Below, in pieces: positions 1-6,980 of a DNA stretch of 8,909 nucleotides. The notes beneath the pieces are model-generated. The model searched no databases. It saw nothing but the letters and a program-made list of their open reading frames with translations, and had not been told where the DNA came from. How positions within the stretch are numbered: position 1 is the stretch's first letter; every line of letters begins with the position of its first letter. The translations under genes were made by a program, and so were the position numbers. The stretch lies in contig DJAN01000130.1 of NCBI GenBank assembly GCA_002429615.1, positions 1-8,909 of the forward strand. The letters are read 5' to 3'. Source of the stretch: Lysobacteraceae bacterium UBA6001. Its GTDB lineage: Bacteria; Pseudomonadota; Gammaproteobacteria; Xanthomonadales; Xanthomonadaceae.

Positions 1-22
1 CGGTTGCGCGGTTTGAGGCCTG

Positions 23-84
23 TGTAGGAGCGGCTTCAGCCGCGACGGGGAGATCTGGCGGTCGCGGCTGAAGCCGCTCCTACA
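23..84. repeat. REP pair in inverted orientation (REPIN)
   Basis: Positions 23-46 (beginning TGTAGGAGCGG) and 61-84 (ending CCGCTCCTACA) are perfect 24-base reverse complements, separated by a 14-base spacer at 47-60. Each arm contains its own small hairpin, GCGGCT-TC-AGCCGC. This is the usual form of REP elements in gammaproteobacteria such as Pseudomonas and the Lysobacter/Xanthomonas group, which are thought to be spread by RAYT (TnpA-REP) transposases encoded elsewhere. It lies downstream of the response regulator gene, a typical place for these repeats, and the transcript could fold into a very stable stem that limits read-through or protects the 3' end. Mobility by a RAYT and any terminator role are inferred. 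Confidence 0.9.
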
Positions 85-152
85 ACAGGGGCGGTGAGCA
101 GCAGGGGGGTTGGGCAGGGCGGCGCGCCATCAAGGCGGCCGCTGCGCTGCGC
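85..152. other. Short intergenic stretch after the response regulator gene
   Basis: This stretch lies between the REP pair and the stop codon of the response regulator gene. I see no open reading frame, no T-tract terminator and no further repeat in it. Confidence 0.5.
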
Positions 153-791
153 TCAGATCACCCGCAGCGTGATCGCCTTCAGCACCGCCCGCGTGCGATC
201 CCGTGTGCCGAGCTTGTCCAGGATGTTGGAGACGTAGTTCTTCACCGTGCCCTCGGCCAGGAACAACGTGCGCGCGATTTCCTTGTTCGAGTAGCCGCCG
301 GCCAGCAGGCGCAGGATGGCCACCTCGCGCTCGCCGAAGGTGTCCGTCGGCGGCGCCTCGTCGCGATAGCGGTAGCGCGCGCGCACCGGGTCGGTACTGA
401 CCGGTTGCAGCAGGGTCTCGCCGGCGGCCACGCGGGTGATCGCCTCGTGCAGGTCCTCCGGCGCGGCATCCTTCAGCAGGAAGCCCTGCGCACCGGCATC
501 GCGCGCCTGCAGCAGCAGGTCAGCATCGTCGAACGTGGTCAGCAGCAGCACCGGCACGTCATCGCCGCGCGCGCGCAGTTGCCGCAGCGCCTCGATGCCA
601 TCCATCCCCGGCATGCGGATATCGCTGAGCACCACGTCCACCGTGCCCGGCTGCAGCTGGTCGAGCAGCGACTGGCCGTCGTCGGCTTCGATCGCCACCA
701 CCAGGCCCTGGTCCTGCAGCAGCGCGCGCAGGCCGGCACGGACCAGGATCTGGTCGTCGGCCAGGGCGAGGCGAAGCGGAGAAGACGTCAT
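153..791 (-). CDS. NarL/LuxR-family response regulator (receiver + GerE HTH)
   Basis: This is a 212-residue DNA-binding response regulator, phosphorylated by the kinase encoded just upstream. The receiver domain spans about residues 6-120. It has the acidic pair D12-D13, the phospho-acceptor D57 within SDIRMPGMDG, the switch threonine T85 or T86 and the conserved lysine K107 in LLKD. A LuxR/GerE helix-turn-helix covers about 150-207, with the typical GYSNKEIARTLFLAEGTVKNY recognition segment (167-186 and flanking). The length is normal for NarL, LiaR or DesR-like regulators. The ATG at 791-789 was chosen because it overlaps the kinase stop as ATGA and places the receiver directly at the N-terminus; upstream in-frame starts would add residues encoded inside the kinase gene. 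No Shine-Dalgarno is visible, which fits translational coupling. The target genes are not evident; autoregulation or control of the divergent methyltransferase gene is possible. Confidence 0.93.
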   Translation of the reverse strand: MTSSPLRLALADDQILVRAGLRALLQDQGLVVAIEADDGQSLLDQLQPGTVDVVLSDIRMPGMDGIEALRQLRARGDDVPVLLLTTFDDADLLLQARDAGAQGFLLKDAAPEDLHEAITRVAAGETLLQPVSTDPVRARYRYRDEAPPTDTFGEREVAILRLLAGGYSNKEIARTLFLAEGTVKNYVSNILDKLGTRDRTRAVLKAITLRVI

Positions 792-1885
792 GCAGGCAGT
801 TTCGCACTCAGGCGCAGGCCGCCGCGTGCGCCACGACCCAGTTCCAGTTGTCCCTTCAGCGCCGCCACCCGCTCGCGCATGCCGGCGATGCCGTTGCCCT
901 CGCACAGCTTGGCCGGCGCGGCGCCGTCGTCCTCGATGTCCACGCAGAGCATGTCGTCGCGCTGGGAAAGGTGCAGGCGCACATGGTCGGCGTCGGCATG
1001 GCGCGCGGCATTGGTCAGCGATTCCTGCGCCAGCCGCAAGACGACCTCGGCCACATGGGTGTCGCGGATGCGCACCTGCGGGTCGATGTGCACGGCAAGG
1101 CTCGGGCGCGGGAACGGTGCGGCCAGCGCACGCAATGCGGTTTCCAGGTTCATGCCGGGATCGTCGCGCATCGAGCGCACGACGTTGCGGATATCGCCCA
1201 GCAGTTCGGCCGAGAGCTGTTCGGCCAGCGCCAGTTCGGCATGTCCGGCCAGCGCCGGATCGGCCGCCAGGCGGCGCAGGTTGAGCCGCATGGCGGTGAG
1301 CTTGTGCCCGGCCACGTCGTGCAGTTCGCGCGACAGGCGCAGGCGCTCGGCATCGCGCGCGCTGTCGGCGAGCAGGGCGCGGGTGGCGAGCAGGTCGGCA
1401 TTGACGTGCATCAGTGCGTCACGCGTGCGGCCAGCCTCCATCGCGTAATAAGTGGTCAGCGCCGCGAACGCCTGGAACCCGCCATAGAGCGAGACCACCA
1501 GCCACGGCTTGAAGTCATCCAGGCGCAGGAGCATCAGGTACATCGCGATATCCATCGCCAGCGCCAGGCCCCACACCGCCAGGCGTGGCCAGCGCCGCGC
1601 CGCCATCGCCACCACGATCACGGTCAGCACCGGCGCGGTGCCGGTGCGGATTTCCATCCACACCAGCACCATGGCGATGCAGGCCTGCACGAGCAGCAGG
1701 GCATGGTCCAAGCGCCGTGGCACGTCGCTCTGCACGACGAAACCCAGCACGAAGGCGCTCCAGGCGATCCAGCGCCACGGGCCGTAAGGCGATTCGGTCA
1801 GGGTGAACGACAACGCGATGGCGCCCAGCGTCAGCAGGCCGGCCAGGCTGAGGGGCTTGAGCAGTTCGCGCAGGAAGGCGGGCAT
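788..1885 (-). CDS. Membrane sensor histidine kinase, HisKA_3 (NarX/DesK-like) type
   Basis: This is a 365-residue sensor kinase and the partner of the response regulator that follows it. The N-terminal half, about residues 12-148, holds five or six hydrophobic segments (near 14-30, 36-51, 61-78, 84-96, 103-120 and 128-146) joined by short loops. There is no large periplasmic domain, so the signal is probably sensed in or at the membrane. A helical linker leads to the HisKA_3 dimerisation domain with the H-box RELHDVAGHKLT, in which H189 is the predicted phosphorylated histidine. The HATPase_c domain follows, with N-box QESLTNAARH (287-296), a G1-like segment DIEDDG (316-321), GNGIAGMRERV (330-340) and a final GARGGLRLSAKLP (352-364). 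The ATG at 1885-1883 is preferred; an in-frame TTG at 1921 would add 12 unlikely residues. No good Shine-Dalgarno is visible. The architecture resembles DesK or LiaS-type kinases, but the signal is unknown. Confidence 0.92.
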   Translation of the reverse strand: MPAFLRELLKPLSLAGLLTLGAIALSFTLTESPYGPWRWIAWSAFVLGFVVQSDVPRRLDHALLLVQACIAMVLVWMEIRTGTAPVLTVIVVAMAARRWPRLAVWGLALAMDIAMYLMLLRLDDFKPWLVVSLYGGFQAFAALTTYYAMEAGRTRDALMHVNADLLATRALLADSARDAERLRLSRELHDVAGHKLTAMRLNLRRLAADPALAGHAELALAEQLSAELLGDIRNVVRSMRDDPGMNLETALRALAAPFPRPSLAVHIDPQVRIRDTHVAEVVLRLAQESLTNAARHADADHVRLHLSQRDDMLCVDIEDDGAAPAKLCEGNGIAGMRERVAALKGQLELGRGARGGLRLSAKLPA

Positions 1886-2031
1886 GGGGCGATGCTGGCA
1901 GCCCGGGCCACGTGGCGGCAATGGGGCGGACGCAGAAAGTGACTTCCGGCAGGCAGCTTCGATGACGACCGGCTCCTGACAGGTACGCGCGCCGCGCGGA
2001 GACTGGCCACATTCCCAGAGGAGGCCGTCCC
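1886..2031. promoter_or_regulatory. Divergent intergenic region between kinase and methyltransferase genes
   Basis: This 146-base gap separates two divergently transcribed genes, so promoters for both should lie here. I cannot assign convincing -35 and -10 hexamers. Visible structure includes a near-palindrome GAAAGTGACTTCC at 1935-1947 (arms match at five of six positions around a central G) and two short perfect palindromes, GCCCGGGC at 1901-1908 and GCCACGTGGC at 1907-1916. The near-palindrome is a possible site for the NarL-type regulator, but this is inference only. Confidence 0.35.
2017..2024 (+). promoter_or_regulatory. Strong Shine-Dalgarno for the methyltransferase-like gene
   Basis: AGAGGAGG ends seven bases before the ATG at 2032. 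It contains the full AGGAGG core and fixes this start. It is the only strong ribosome binding site I see in the window; most other genes rely on overlapping junctions. Confidence 0.85.
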
Positions 2032-2631
2032 ATGATCGCCATCACCGCCCACGCCGCCCCCGTGCAGCCGCAGCTGCTGTTCCTCGCCCTCAACCTGGTC
2101 TGGGCCGCGAATGAAATCTGGCTGGGTCTGCGCCGCCGCGCCGCCGATGGCGGTGGCCGCGACGCCGGCACCCTCGGCCTGCTGTGGCGCCTGCTGATGC
2201 TCGGCATCGCCGCCGCGGTGGCGGTCACGATCTCCGGCCATGGCCACCTGCCCACGAGCTGGCATGTCCCGATGCGCTGGGCCGGCTGCGCGCTGATCGC
2301 CACGGGCCTGGTCCTGCGCATCTGGTCGATCCACGTGCTGGCACGCTTCTTCACCGTCGATGTCAGCGTGCAGCAGGGCCACGAGCTGGTGCGCAGCGGT
2401 CCGTATCGCTGGATCCGCCATCCCTCCTATACCGGCGCGCTGCTGTGCTTCCTCGGCCTCGGTGTCGGCCTGGGCAATGCCTTCGCCCTGCCGCTGCTGT
2501 TCGTACCGGTGTGCTGGGCCTTCGCACGCCGTATCCAGGTCGAGGAACAGGCGCTGCACGAGGCTTTCCCGCAGGCTTATCCGGCCTATGCGGCGCAGAC
2601 CGGTCGCCTGCTGCCGTGGCGACTGGTCTGA
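2032..2631 (+). CDS. Isoprenylcysteine carboxyl methyltransferase (ICMT)-like membrane protein
   Basis: This is a 199-residue integral membrane protein of the ICMT/PEMT-like superfamily, whose members transfer methyl groups from S-adenosylmethionine near the membrane surface. Hydrophobic segments lie near residues 13-30, 48-67, 80-98 and 135-160. The family's C-terminal signature is clear: GPYRWIRHPSYTG (about 123-135) and then RRIQVEEQALHEAFPQAYPAY, ending in TGRLLPW near the C-terminus. In the eukaryotic enzyme the equivalent His-Pro and Glu-rich segments help bind the cofactor. Bacteria generally lack prenylated CAAX proteins, so the substrate here is unknown. The start is supported by the strong Shine-Dalgarno. 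The gene is read in the same direction as lldR, 101 bases upstream. Its stop codon (2629-2631) sits inside a palindrome that looks like an LldR operator, so its 3' end doubles as regulatory DNA. A functional link to lactate metabolism is not shown. Confidence 0.85.
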   Translation: MIAITAHAAPVQPQLLFLALNLVWAANEIWLGLRRRAADGGGRDAGTLGLLWRLLMLGIAAAVAVTISGHGHLPTSWHVPMRWAGCALIATGLVLRIWSIHVLARFFTVDVSVQQGHELVRSGPYRWIRHPSYTGALLCFLGLGVGLGNAFALPLLFVPVCWAFARRIQVEEQALHEAFPQAYPAYAAQTGRLLPWRLV

Positions 2632-2635
2632 CCAG
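2623..2635. promoter_or_regulatory. Probable LldR operator, distal site
   Basis: CTGGT-CTG-ACCAG is a perfect palindrome with 5-base arms and a 3-base centre. It fits the TGGT-NNN-ACCA consensus of FadR-subfamily GntR regulators such as LldR and PdhR. It overlaps the last codons and the stop of the methyltransferase-like gene and lies upstream of the putative lldR promoter. Binding by LldR is inferred from the motif and position. Confidence 0.65.
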
Positions 2636-2662
2636 AAGCGCGCGCCGGAACGGGCTGTTGCC

Positions 2663-2691
2663 TTGATCCCACGCAACCATGGGCGCCTAAT
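2663..2691 (+). promoter_or_regulatory. Candidate promoter of the lldR-lldD-dld operon
   Basis: TTGATC at 2663-2668 (four of six match to TTGACA) and CCTAAT at 2686-2691 (four of six match to TATAAT) are separated by 17 bases. They lie between the two LldR-type palindromes, so a repressor bound at either or both sites could block access. Initiation would fall near 2698. The match is modest in high-GC DNA, so this remains a candidate. Confidence 0.35.
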
Positions 2692-2702
2692 GGGCGCCCA
2701 TG
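2678..2702. repeat. Perfect 10-bp inverted repeat in the lldR leader region
   Basis: CATGGGCGCC at 2678-2687 and GGCGCCCATG at 2693-2702 are exact reverse complements around the 5-base loop TAATG. The repeat covers the candidate -10 element and an upstream in-frame ATG at 2700. It could form a cruciform or an RNA hairpin, or be the site of another dimeric regulator. There is no T-run after it, and read-through into lldR is expected, so it is not a convincing terminator of the preceding gene. Confidence 0.55.
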
Positions 2703-2721
2703 GCGATATCACCTCCCGATC

Positions 2722-2732
2722 TGGTCGGACCA
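2722..2732. promoter_or_regulatory. Probable LldR operator, proximal site
   Basis: TGGT-CGG-ACCA is a perfect 4-3-4 palindrome matching the FadR-subfamily GntR consensus, and it directly abuts the ATG at 2733. Its centre (2727) is 98 bases from the centre of the distal site (2629), close to nine helical turns. Two operators flanking the promoter is the arrangement known for lldPRD in Escherichia coli. Binding is inferred. Confidence 0.65.
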
Positions 2733-3500
2733 ATGACCCCCGAGCCCGAGCGGCTCTCGGACCGCACCGCCGCGCGCCTGCGCCGGCTCATCGTCGAGCG
2801 TGACCTGCAGGCCGGCCAGCGCCTGCCCGCCGAGCGCACGCTGACCGCCGAGCTGGGGGTATCGCGCAGCGTGGTGCGCGAGGCGATCCAGCAGCTGAGC
2901 AGCCTTGGCCTGCTGGTGACCCGCGCGGGCGGCGGCACCTATGTGCAGGCACCGGCGCACCCGGTAGTCGAGCCGCTTGCCAGCTACCGGCCGGTGCTGG
3001 AGGCCGACCCGGAATACCGCTTCGACGTACTGGAAACCCGGCATGCGCTCGAAGCGGCGACCGCCTGGCATGCGGCGTTGCGCGCTACCGACGAGGATCG
3101 CGCCCGCATCCATGCCGCATTCGAGGCGATGGGCCAGGCGCATGCGCGCGCCGATGCCGGCGCCGAAGCACTGGCCGACGCGCGTTTCCATCTCGCCATC
3201 GCCGAGGCATCGCACAACCTGGTGCTGGTGCAGGTGATGCGCGGCCTGTTCGCGCTCCTGCAGGACAACATCTCGCAGAGCCGGCAGGCGCTCTATCGCG
3301 ATCCGCGCACCGGACCTGCACTCGCGCAGCAGCACCAGGCACTGCATGACGCCCTGCTCGCCGGCGACGCGCCGGCCGCGCGCGCGGCCGCGGAACACCA
3401 CCTCCAGTTCGTCCATGACGCCCTGCGCGCCCTGGATGACAACGCGGCGCGTCGCGACCGCGCCTCCCGCCTCCCCTCCCCCACGCCACGCGCCCCATGA
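2733..3500 (+). CDS. lldR: Lactate-responsive GntR/FadR-family repressor LldR
   Basis: This is a 255-residue transcription regulator of the FadR subfamily of GntR proteins, predicted to control the lactate genes that follow and itself. The N-terminal winged helix (about residues 7-71) shows [20 protein letters not shown] and [13 protein letters not shown]. The C-terminal FCD ligand domain (about 95-235) has [34 protein letters not shown], and later His residues. D149, H153, H201 and H223 are the likely metal or ligand site. By recall it resembles E. coli LldR (258 residues) throughout. The ATG at 2733 gives six residues before RLSD, as in the E. coli protein. An in-frame ATG at 2700 would add 11 residues, but it lies inside an inverted repeat and very close to the presumed transcription start. 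Neither start has a good Shine-Dalgarno. The stop overlaps lldD as ATGA. Confidence 0.9.
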   Translation: MTPEPERLSDRTAARLRRLIVERDLQAGQRLPAERTLTAELGVSRSVVREAIQQLSSLGLLVTRAGGGTYVQAPAHPVVEPLASYRPVLEADPEYRFDVLETRHALEAATAWHAALRATDEDRARIHAAFEAMGQAHARADAGAEALADARFHLAIAEASHNLVLVQVMRGLFALLQDNISQSRQALYRDPRTGPALAQQHQALHDALLAGDAPAARAAAEHHLQFVHDALRALDDNAARRDRASRLPSPTPRAP

Positions 3501-4636
3501 TCATTTCCGCCTCCACCGATTACCGCGCCGCCGCGAAGTCGCGCCTGCCACCGTTCCTGTTCCACTACATCGACGGCGGCGCCTATGCCGAGCGCACGTT
3601 GCGGCGCAATGTGGACGACCTGGCCGACATCGCGCTGCGCCAGCGCGTGCTGCAGGACATGACCGGCGTGAGCCTGGAGACCGAGCTGTTCGGCGAGCAG
3701 CTCAAGCTGCCGCTGGCGCTGGCACCGGTCGGCCTGACCGGCATGTATGCCCGTCGCGGCGAGGTGCAGGCCGCACGGGCCGCCGCACGCAAAGGCGTGC
3801 CGTTCACCCTGTCCACGGTGTCGGTGTGCCCGATCGAGGAAGTGGCGCCGGCCCTCGAGCGGCCGATGTGGTTCCAGCTTTATGTGCTGCGTGACCGCGG
3901 CTTCATGCGCAACGCGCTGGAACGCGCGCGCGCGGCGGGCGTCACCACGCTGGTGTTCACCGTGGACATGCCCACGCCGGGCGCACGCTACCGCGATGCG
4001 CATTCGGGCATGAGCGGCCCGAATGCGCCGCTGCGGCGCATGCTGCAGGCCGTCACCCATCCGCGCTGGGCATGGGACGTGGGCCTGCGCGGGCGGCCGC
4101 ACGATCTGGGCAATATCTCCACATATCGCGGCCACCCGACCGGGCTGGCCGACTACATCGGCTGGCTCGCCAGCAATTTCGACCATTCGATCTCGTGGAA
4201 GGACCTGGAGTGGATCCGCGAGTTCTGGCAGGGCCCGATGGTCATCAAGGGCATCCTCGACCCCGACGACGCGCGTGAGGCGGTCCGTTTCGGCGCCGAT
4301 GGCATCGTGGTGTCCAACCATGGCGGACGCCAGCTGGATGGCGTGCCCTCCACCGCGCGCGCGCTGCCGGCGATCGCCGATGCGGTACAGGGCGACCTGC
4401 GCATCCTGGCCGACTCGGGTATCCGCAACGGGCTGGATGTCCTGCGTATGCTGGCACTGGGCGCCGACGGCGTGCTGCTCGGCCGCGCCTTCGTCTACGC
4501 GCTGGCCGCGGCGGGCGAAGCCGGCGTGGCGAATCTGCTGGACCTGATCGAGAAGGAGATGCGCGTGGCGATGATCCTCACCGGTGCGAAGTCGATCGCG
4601 GATATCGACCGCCACCTTCTGGTACGGGGTGCCTGA
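3497..4636 (+). CDS. lldD: L-lactate dehydrogenase (quinone), FMN-dependent LldD
   Basis: This is a 379-residue FMN-dependent alpha-hydroxy-acid dehydrogenase that oxidises L-lactate to pyruvate at the inner face of the cytoplasmic membrane and reduces quinone. It is a TIM-barrel enzyme. Visible landmarks are HYIDGGA with Y24, [11 protein letters not shown] (73-83) in the flavin site, MWFQLYV (124-130), the flavin-contacting K251 in VIKGI, the catalytic H275 and substrate-binding R278 in [10 protein letters not shown], and the phosphate-binding DSGIRNG (306-312) and LLGR (327-330). H275 sits at the same number as the catalytic histidine in E. coli LldD. Compared with that protein (396 residues), the C-terminus stops about 17 residues early, just where dld begins. 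The ATG overlaps the lldR stop and has no Shine-Dalgarno, so translation is probably coupled. Glycolate or mandelate oxidases belong to the same family, but the neighbours and the close resemblance make lactate the likely substrate. Confidence 0.96.
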   Translation: MIISASTDYRAAAKSRLPPFLFHYIDGGAYAERTLRRNVDDLADIALRQRVLQDMTGVSLETELFGEQLKLPLALAPVGLTGMYARRGEVQAARAAARKGVPFTLSTVSVCPIEEVAPALERPMWFQLYVLRDRGFMRNALERARAAGVTTLVFTVDMPTPGARYRDAHSGMSGPNAPLRRMLQAVTHPRWAWDVGLRGRPHDLGNISTYRGHPTGLADYIGWLASNFDHSISWKDLEWIREFWQGPMVIKGILDPDDAREAVRFGADGIVVSNHGGRQLDGVPSTARALPAIADAVQGDLRILADSGIRNGLDVLRMLALGADGVLLGRAFVYALAAAGEAGVANLLDLIEKEMRVAMILTGAKSIADIDRHLLVRGA

Positions 4637-6341
4637 GACGGACGGCGCCGCGCTCGACCCGATTCCCCTGCTGCGCGACATCGTCGGCGCATCGCAGGTG
4701 CTGACCGGCGAACGCGCCACGCGGCGCTATCGCAAGGGCTACCGCTTCGGCGATGGACCGGTACGCGCGGTGGTGCGCCCCGGCAGCCTGGTGGAGATGT
4801 GGCAGGTGCTGCAGGCCTGCGTGGCCGCGCGCTGCATCGTGATCCTGCAGGCGGCCAATACCGGCCTGACCGGCGGCTCCACGCCCGATGGCAACGACTA
4901 CGACCGGCCGGTGGTGATCGTCAGCACGCAGCGCCTGCGCGGCATCCGGCCGATCCGCGATGGCCGCCAGGTGGTCTGCCTGCCGGGCGCGACGCTGGAC
5001 CAGCTCGAACAGATACTGCAGCCGCTGCAACGCGAGCCGCACTCGGTGATCGGCTCATCGTGCATCGGCGCCTCCGTGCTCGGCGGCATCTGCAACAACT
5101 CCGGCGGCGCGCTGGTGCGGCGCGGCCCCGCGTACACCGAGCTGGCGCTGTACGCACAGCTCGGCGAGGACGGCCAGCTGCGGCTGGTCAACCATCTCGG
5201 CATCGCGCTGGGCGATGCACCGGAAGACATCCTGCGCCGCCTGGAGGCAGGCACGTACACCGAGGCCGATATCGTCGACGACCCCAGCCGCGCGGCGTCG
5301 GACCATCATTACGGCCAGCATGTGCGCGATGTCGATGCGACCACGCCCGCGCGCTTCAATGCCGACCCGGTGCGGCTGTTCGAGGCCTCCGGTTCGGCCG
5401 GCCGGCTGGCGGTATTCGCGGTGCGGCTGGATACCTTCCCGCGCGAGGACAGCGCGGTGTTCTACATCGGCACAAATGCACCGGACGATCTCACCCAGGT
5501 GCGCCGCTATCTGCTGACGCAGTTCGACACCCTGCCCATCGCCGGTGAATACCTGCACCGCGATGCCTTCGACATCGGCGAGAAATACGGCAAGGACAGC
5601 TTCCTGCTGATCGAGCACCTGGGCACCGCGCGGGTGCCGGGTGCCTTCGCGTTGAAGAGCCGCGTCGATGGCTGGTGCGAGGCGATCGGCCTGCCCGGCG
5701 CCGCGGACCGCGTGATCCAGGCGCTGATGGGATTGCTGCCCCGGCACCTGCCCAAGCGCATGTACGAATTCCGCGACCGCTACGAGCACCATCTGCTGCT
5801 GCGGGTGGGACGCGCGCAGGTACCGCAGGTGGAGCTGTTCCTGAAGCAGTACTTCAACGCCAGCACCACCGGTGGCTTCTTCCATTGCGACGCGGCCGAG
5901 GCGCGCAAGGCGTTCCTGCATCGCTTCGCGGTGGCCGGCGCGGCGGTGCGTTACCGCCAGGCGCACCGCGACACGGTGGAGGACATCGTGGCGCTGGACG
6001 TGGCCCTGCGCCGCAACGATGCGCAATGGGTGGAGACGTTGCCACCGGACATCGACGACACGCTGCTGCACAAGCTGTACTACGGCCATTTCCTCTGCCA
6101 CGTGTTCCACCAGGACTACATCGTGCGCAAGGGCCACGACCCGCTGGCGATCGAACATGCGATGTGGACGGCGCTGGACCGGCGCGGCGCGGAGTATCCG
6201 GCCGAACACAATGTCGGCCATCTGTACCGGGCCAAGCCGGCGCTGGAGCAGCACTACCGGGCGCTGGACCCCTGCAATTCGTTCAACCCCGGCATCGGCC
6301 AGACCTCCCGGCGGCAAGGTTGGGCCGAGTCGGCCGACTGA
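4629..6341 (+). CDS. dld: D-lactate dehydrogenase (quinone), FAD-dependent Dld
   Basis: This is a 570-residue FAD flavoprotein that oxidises D-lactate to pyruvate as a peripheral enzyme of the inner membrane, feeding electrons to quinone. The PCMH-type FAD-binding domain occupies roughly residues 35-260, with [19 protein letters not shown] (74-92) and the stretch from [15 protein letters not shown] to GICNNSGG and RRGPAYTE (135-171). The D-lactate dehydrogenase membrane-binding and C-terminal regions follow, with [51 protein letters not shown] and [11 protein letters not shown], ending in [11 protein letters not shown]. By recall it is alignable with E. coli Dld (571 residues) nearly end to end. 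The GTG at 4629 was chosen because it gives this length and overlaps the lldD stop by eight bases. A GTG at 4584 would add 15 residues inside lldD. No clear Shine-Dalgarno is seen, again suggesting coupled translation. Confidence 0.96.
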   Translation: MPETDGAALDPIPLLRDIVGASQVLTGERATRRYRKGYRFGDGPVRAVVRPGSLVEMWQVLQACVAARCIVILQAANTGLTGGSTPDGNDYDRPVVIVSTQRLRGIRPIRDGRQVVCLPGATLDQLEQILQPLQREPHSVIGSSCIGASVLGGICNNSGGALVRRGPAYTELALYAQLGEDGQLRLVNHLGIALGDAPEDILRRLEAGTYTEADIVDDPSRAASDHHYGQHVRDVDATTPARFNADPVRLFEASGSAGRLAVFAVRLDTFPREDSAVFYIGTNAPDDLTQVRRYLLTQFDTLPIAGEYLHRDAFDIGEKYGKDSFLLIEHLGTARVPGAFALKSRVDGWCEAIGLPGAADRVIQALMGLLPRHLPKRMYEFRDRYEHHLLLRVGRAQVPQVELFLKQYFNASTTGGFFHCDAAEARKAFLHRFAVAGAAVRYRQAHRDTVEDIVALDVALRRNDAQWVETLPPDIDDTLLHKLYYGHFLCHVFHQDYIVRKGHDPLAIEHAMWTALDRRGAEYPAEHNVGHLYRAKPALEQHYRALDPCNSFNPGIGQTSRRQGWAESAD

Positions 6342-6346
6342 TCGCG

Positions 6347-6362
6347 CGCCGCGGTCGCGGCG
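6347..6362. terminator. Small hairpin between convergent operons
   Basis: CGCCGC-GGTC-GCGGCG is a 6-bp GC-only stem with a 4-base loop. It fills almost the whole 21-base gap between the dld stop and the stop of the convergent DUF2894-like gene. Its position suits a shared bidirectional terminator, but there is no T-run on either side, so efficient intrinsic termination is doubtful. Confidence 0.3.
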
Positions 6363-6980
6363 TCATCCCCGCCGCTTGCGTGGCGCGGCGCGACGCCCCG
6401 GACCTGTCAGCGTCGCCGGGGCTGGCGCACGCTCCAGGTAGAGCCGTTCAAGCCAGCCCAGGTGATCGGTGTAACTGAGGAAGTGACGCAGATACTCCGG
6501 ACTGGTCGCGCGCATGTGCGCGATCGCCCGGTGCACGAGCACGCCGGAGTTGAGCGGCCCGGCGTCCGCCGGCTGCGGTGCCAGCGACTGTCGCAGGCGG
6601 CGCTCGCCGAGCAGCTCTGCCCAGATCCGCCGGAACTCGGCCAACGCGGGCAGCTGCGGCGAGGCGCCTTCATCACCGCCCTGTGCGTGGCGCGCGGCGG
6701 CCATCGTGCCCAGCAGCGGCGCCAGCGCCCCGCCCACCGAGGCCATCGCGCGCGTATCGTCCGCCGGCGCTGCCGCCTCGTGCCTGGCCAGCGCGTCGGC
6801 ATAGGCCGCCATCAGGGCGCCGAGGCGCGCATCCAGCAGTTGCCGGGTGCTGCCGTCGTGTCGCGCGGCGCGCACTGCGAGCGCTTCGATGAAACGGAAG
6901 CGTGCCGGATGCAGGCGGTCGGCACCGGCCACGCGCCATACCGCCAGCTGCGCCTGCACCGCGTCGGCTTCAGCGGGCAT
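6363..6980 (-). CDS. DUF2894-like protein of unknown function
   Basis: This is a 205-residue, apparently soluble, largely helical protein with no signal peptide or membrane segment. The N-terminal part has DRLHPARFRFIEALAVRAA (21-39) and a helical segment LLDARLGALMAAYADAL. A low-complexity Ala-rich stretch follows (about 68-108). The C-terminal part has FRRIWAELLGERRLRQSLA, AGPLNSGVLVHRAIAHMR and SPEYLRHFLSYTDHLGWLE. The tail is basic (RRAAPRKRRG). I recall these N- and C-terminal motifs, especially the AGPLNS block, from DUF2894 proteins encoded beside OmpA-like and DUF802 genes in Xanthomonas and Burkholderia relatives; a domain search should confirm this. The ATG at 6980 was chosen because a longer reading would run into the OmpA-like gene; it overlaps that gene by 11 bases and has no Shine-Dalgarno. 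The biochemical role is unknown. It may be a cytoplasmic accessory of the putative stator complex. Confidence 0.72.
   Translation of the reverse strand: MPAEADAVQAQLAVWRVAGADRLHPARFRFIEALAVRAARHDGSTRQLLDARLGALMAAYADALARHEAAAPADDTRAMASVGGALAPLLGTMAAARHAQGGDEGASPQLPALAEFRRIWAELLGERRLRQSLAPQPADAGPLNSGVLVHRAIAHMRATSPEYLRHFLSYTDHLGWLERLYLERAPAPATLTGPGRRAAPRKRRG

Noticed and set aside
1901..1916. GCCCGGGC and GCCACGTGGC palindromes upstream of the kinase gene
   Set aside because: Short GC-rich palindromes are frequent by chance in this DNA, and I cannot link them to any regulator.
405..1942. Plus-strand open frames (405-1448 and 848-1942) opposite the two-component genes
   Set aside because: They overlap each other and are shadows of the kinase and regulator, with Arg/Ser- or His/Gln-biased composition and no domain signature.
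2678..2702. Rho-independent terminator for the methyltransferase-like gene
   Set aside because: The hairpin has no following T-run, overlaps the promoter candidate of lldR, and is better seen as a regulatory or structural element.
1831..2733. Minus-strand open frame of 300 codons opposite the methyltransferase-like gene
   Set aside because: The plus-strand gene has a strong Shine-Dalgarno and a clear ICMT signature. The antisense frame runs through the lactate control region and into the kinase gene without any family pattern.
3293..4720. Minus-strand open frame of 475 codons opposite lldR/lldD/dld
   Set aside because: It lies opposite well-recognised genes and spans three of them. Its translation is His-, Arg- and Gln-rich with no recognisable domain. 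Long antisense frames are common in DNA of this GC content.
5055..6317. Minus-strand open frame of 420 codons opposite dld
   Set aside because: The plus strand encodes an almost full-length match to Dld. The antisense product has no family features.
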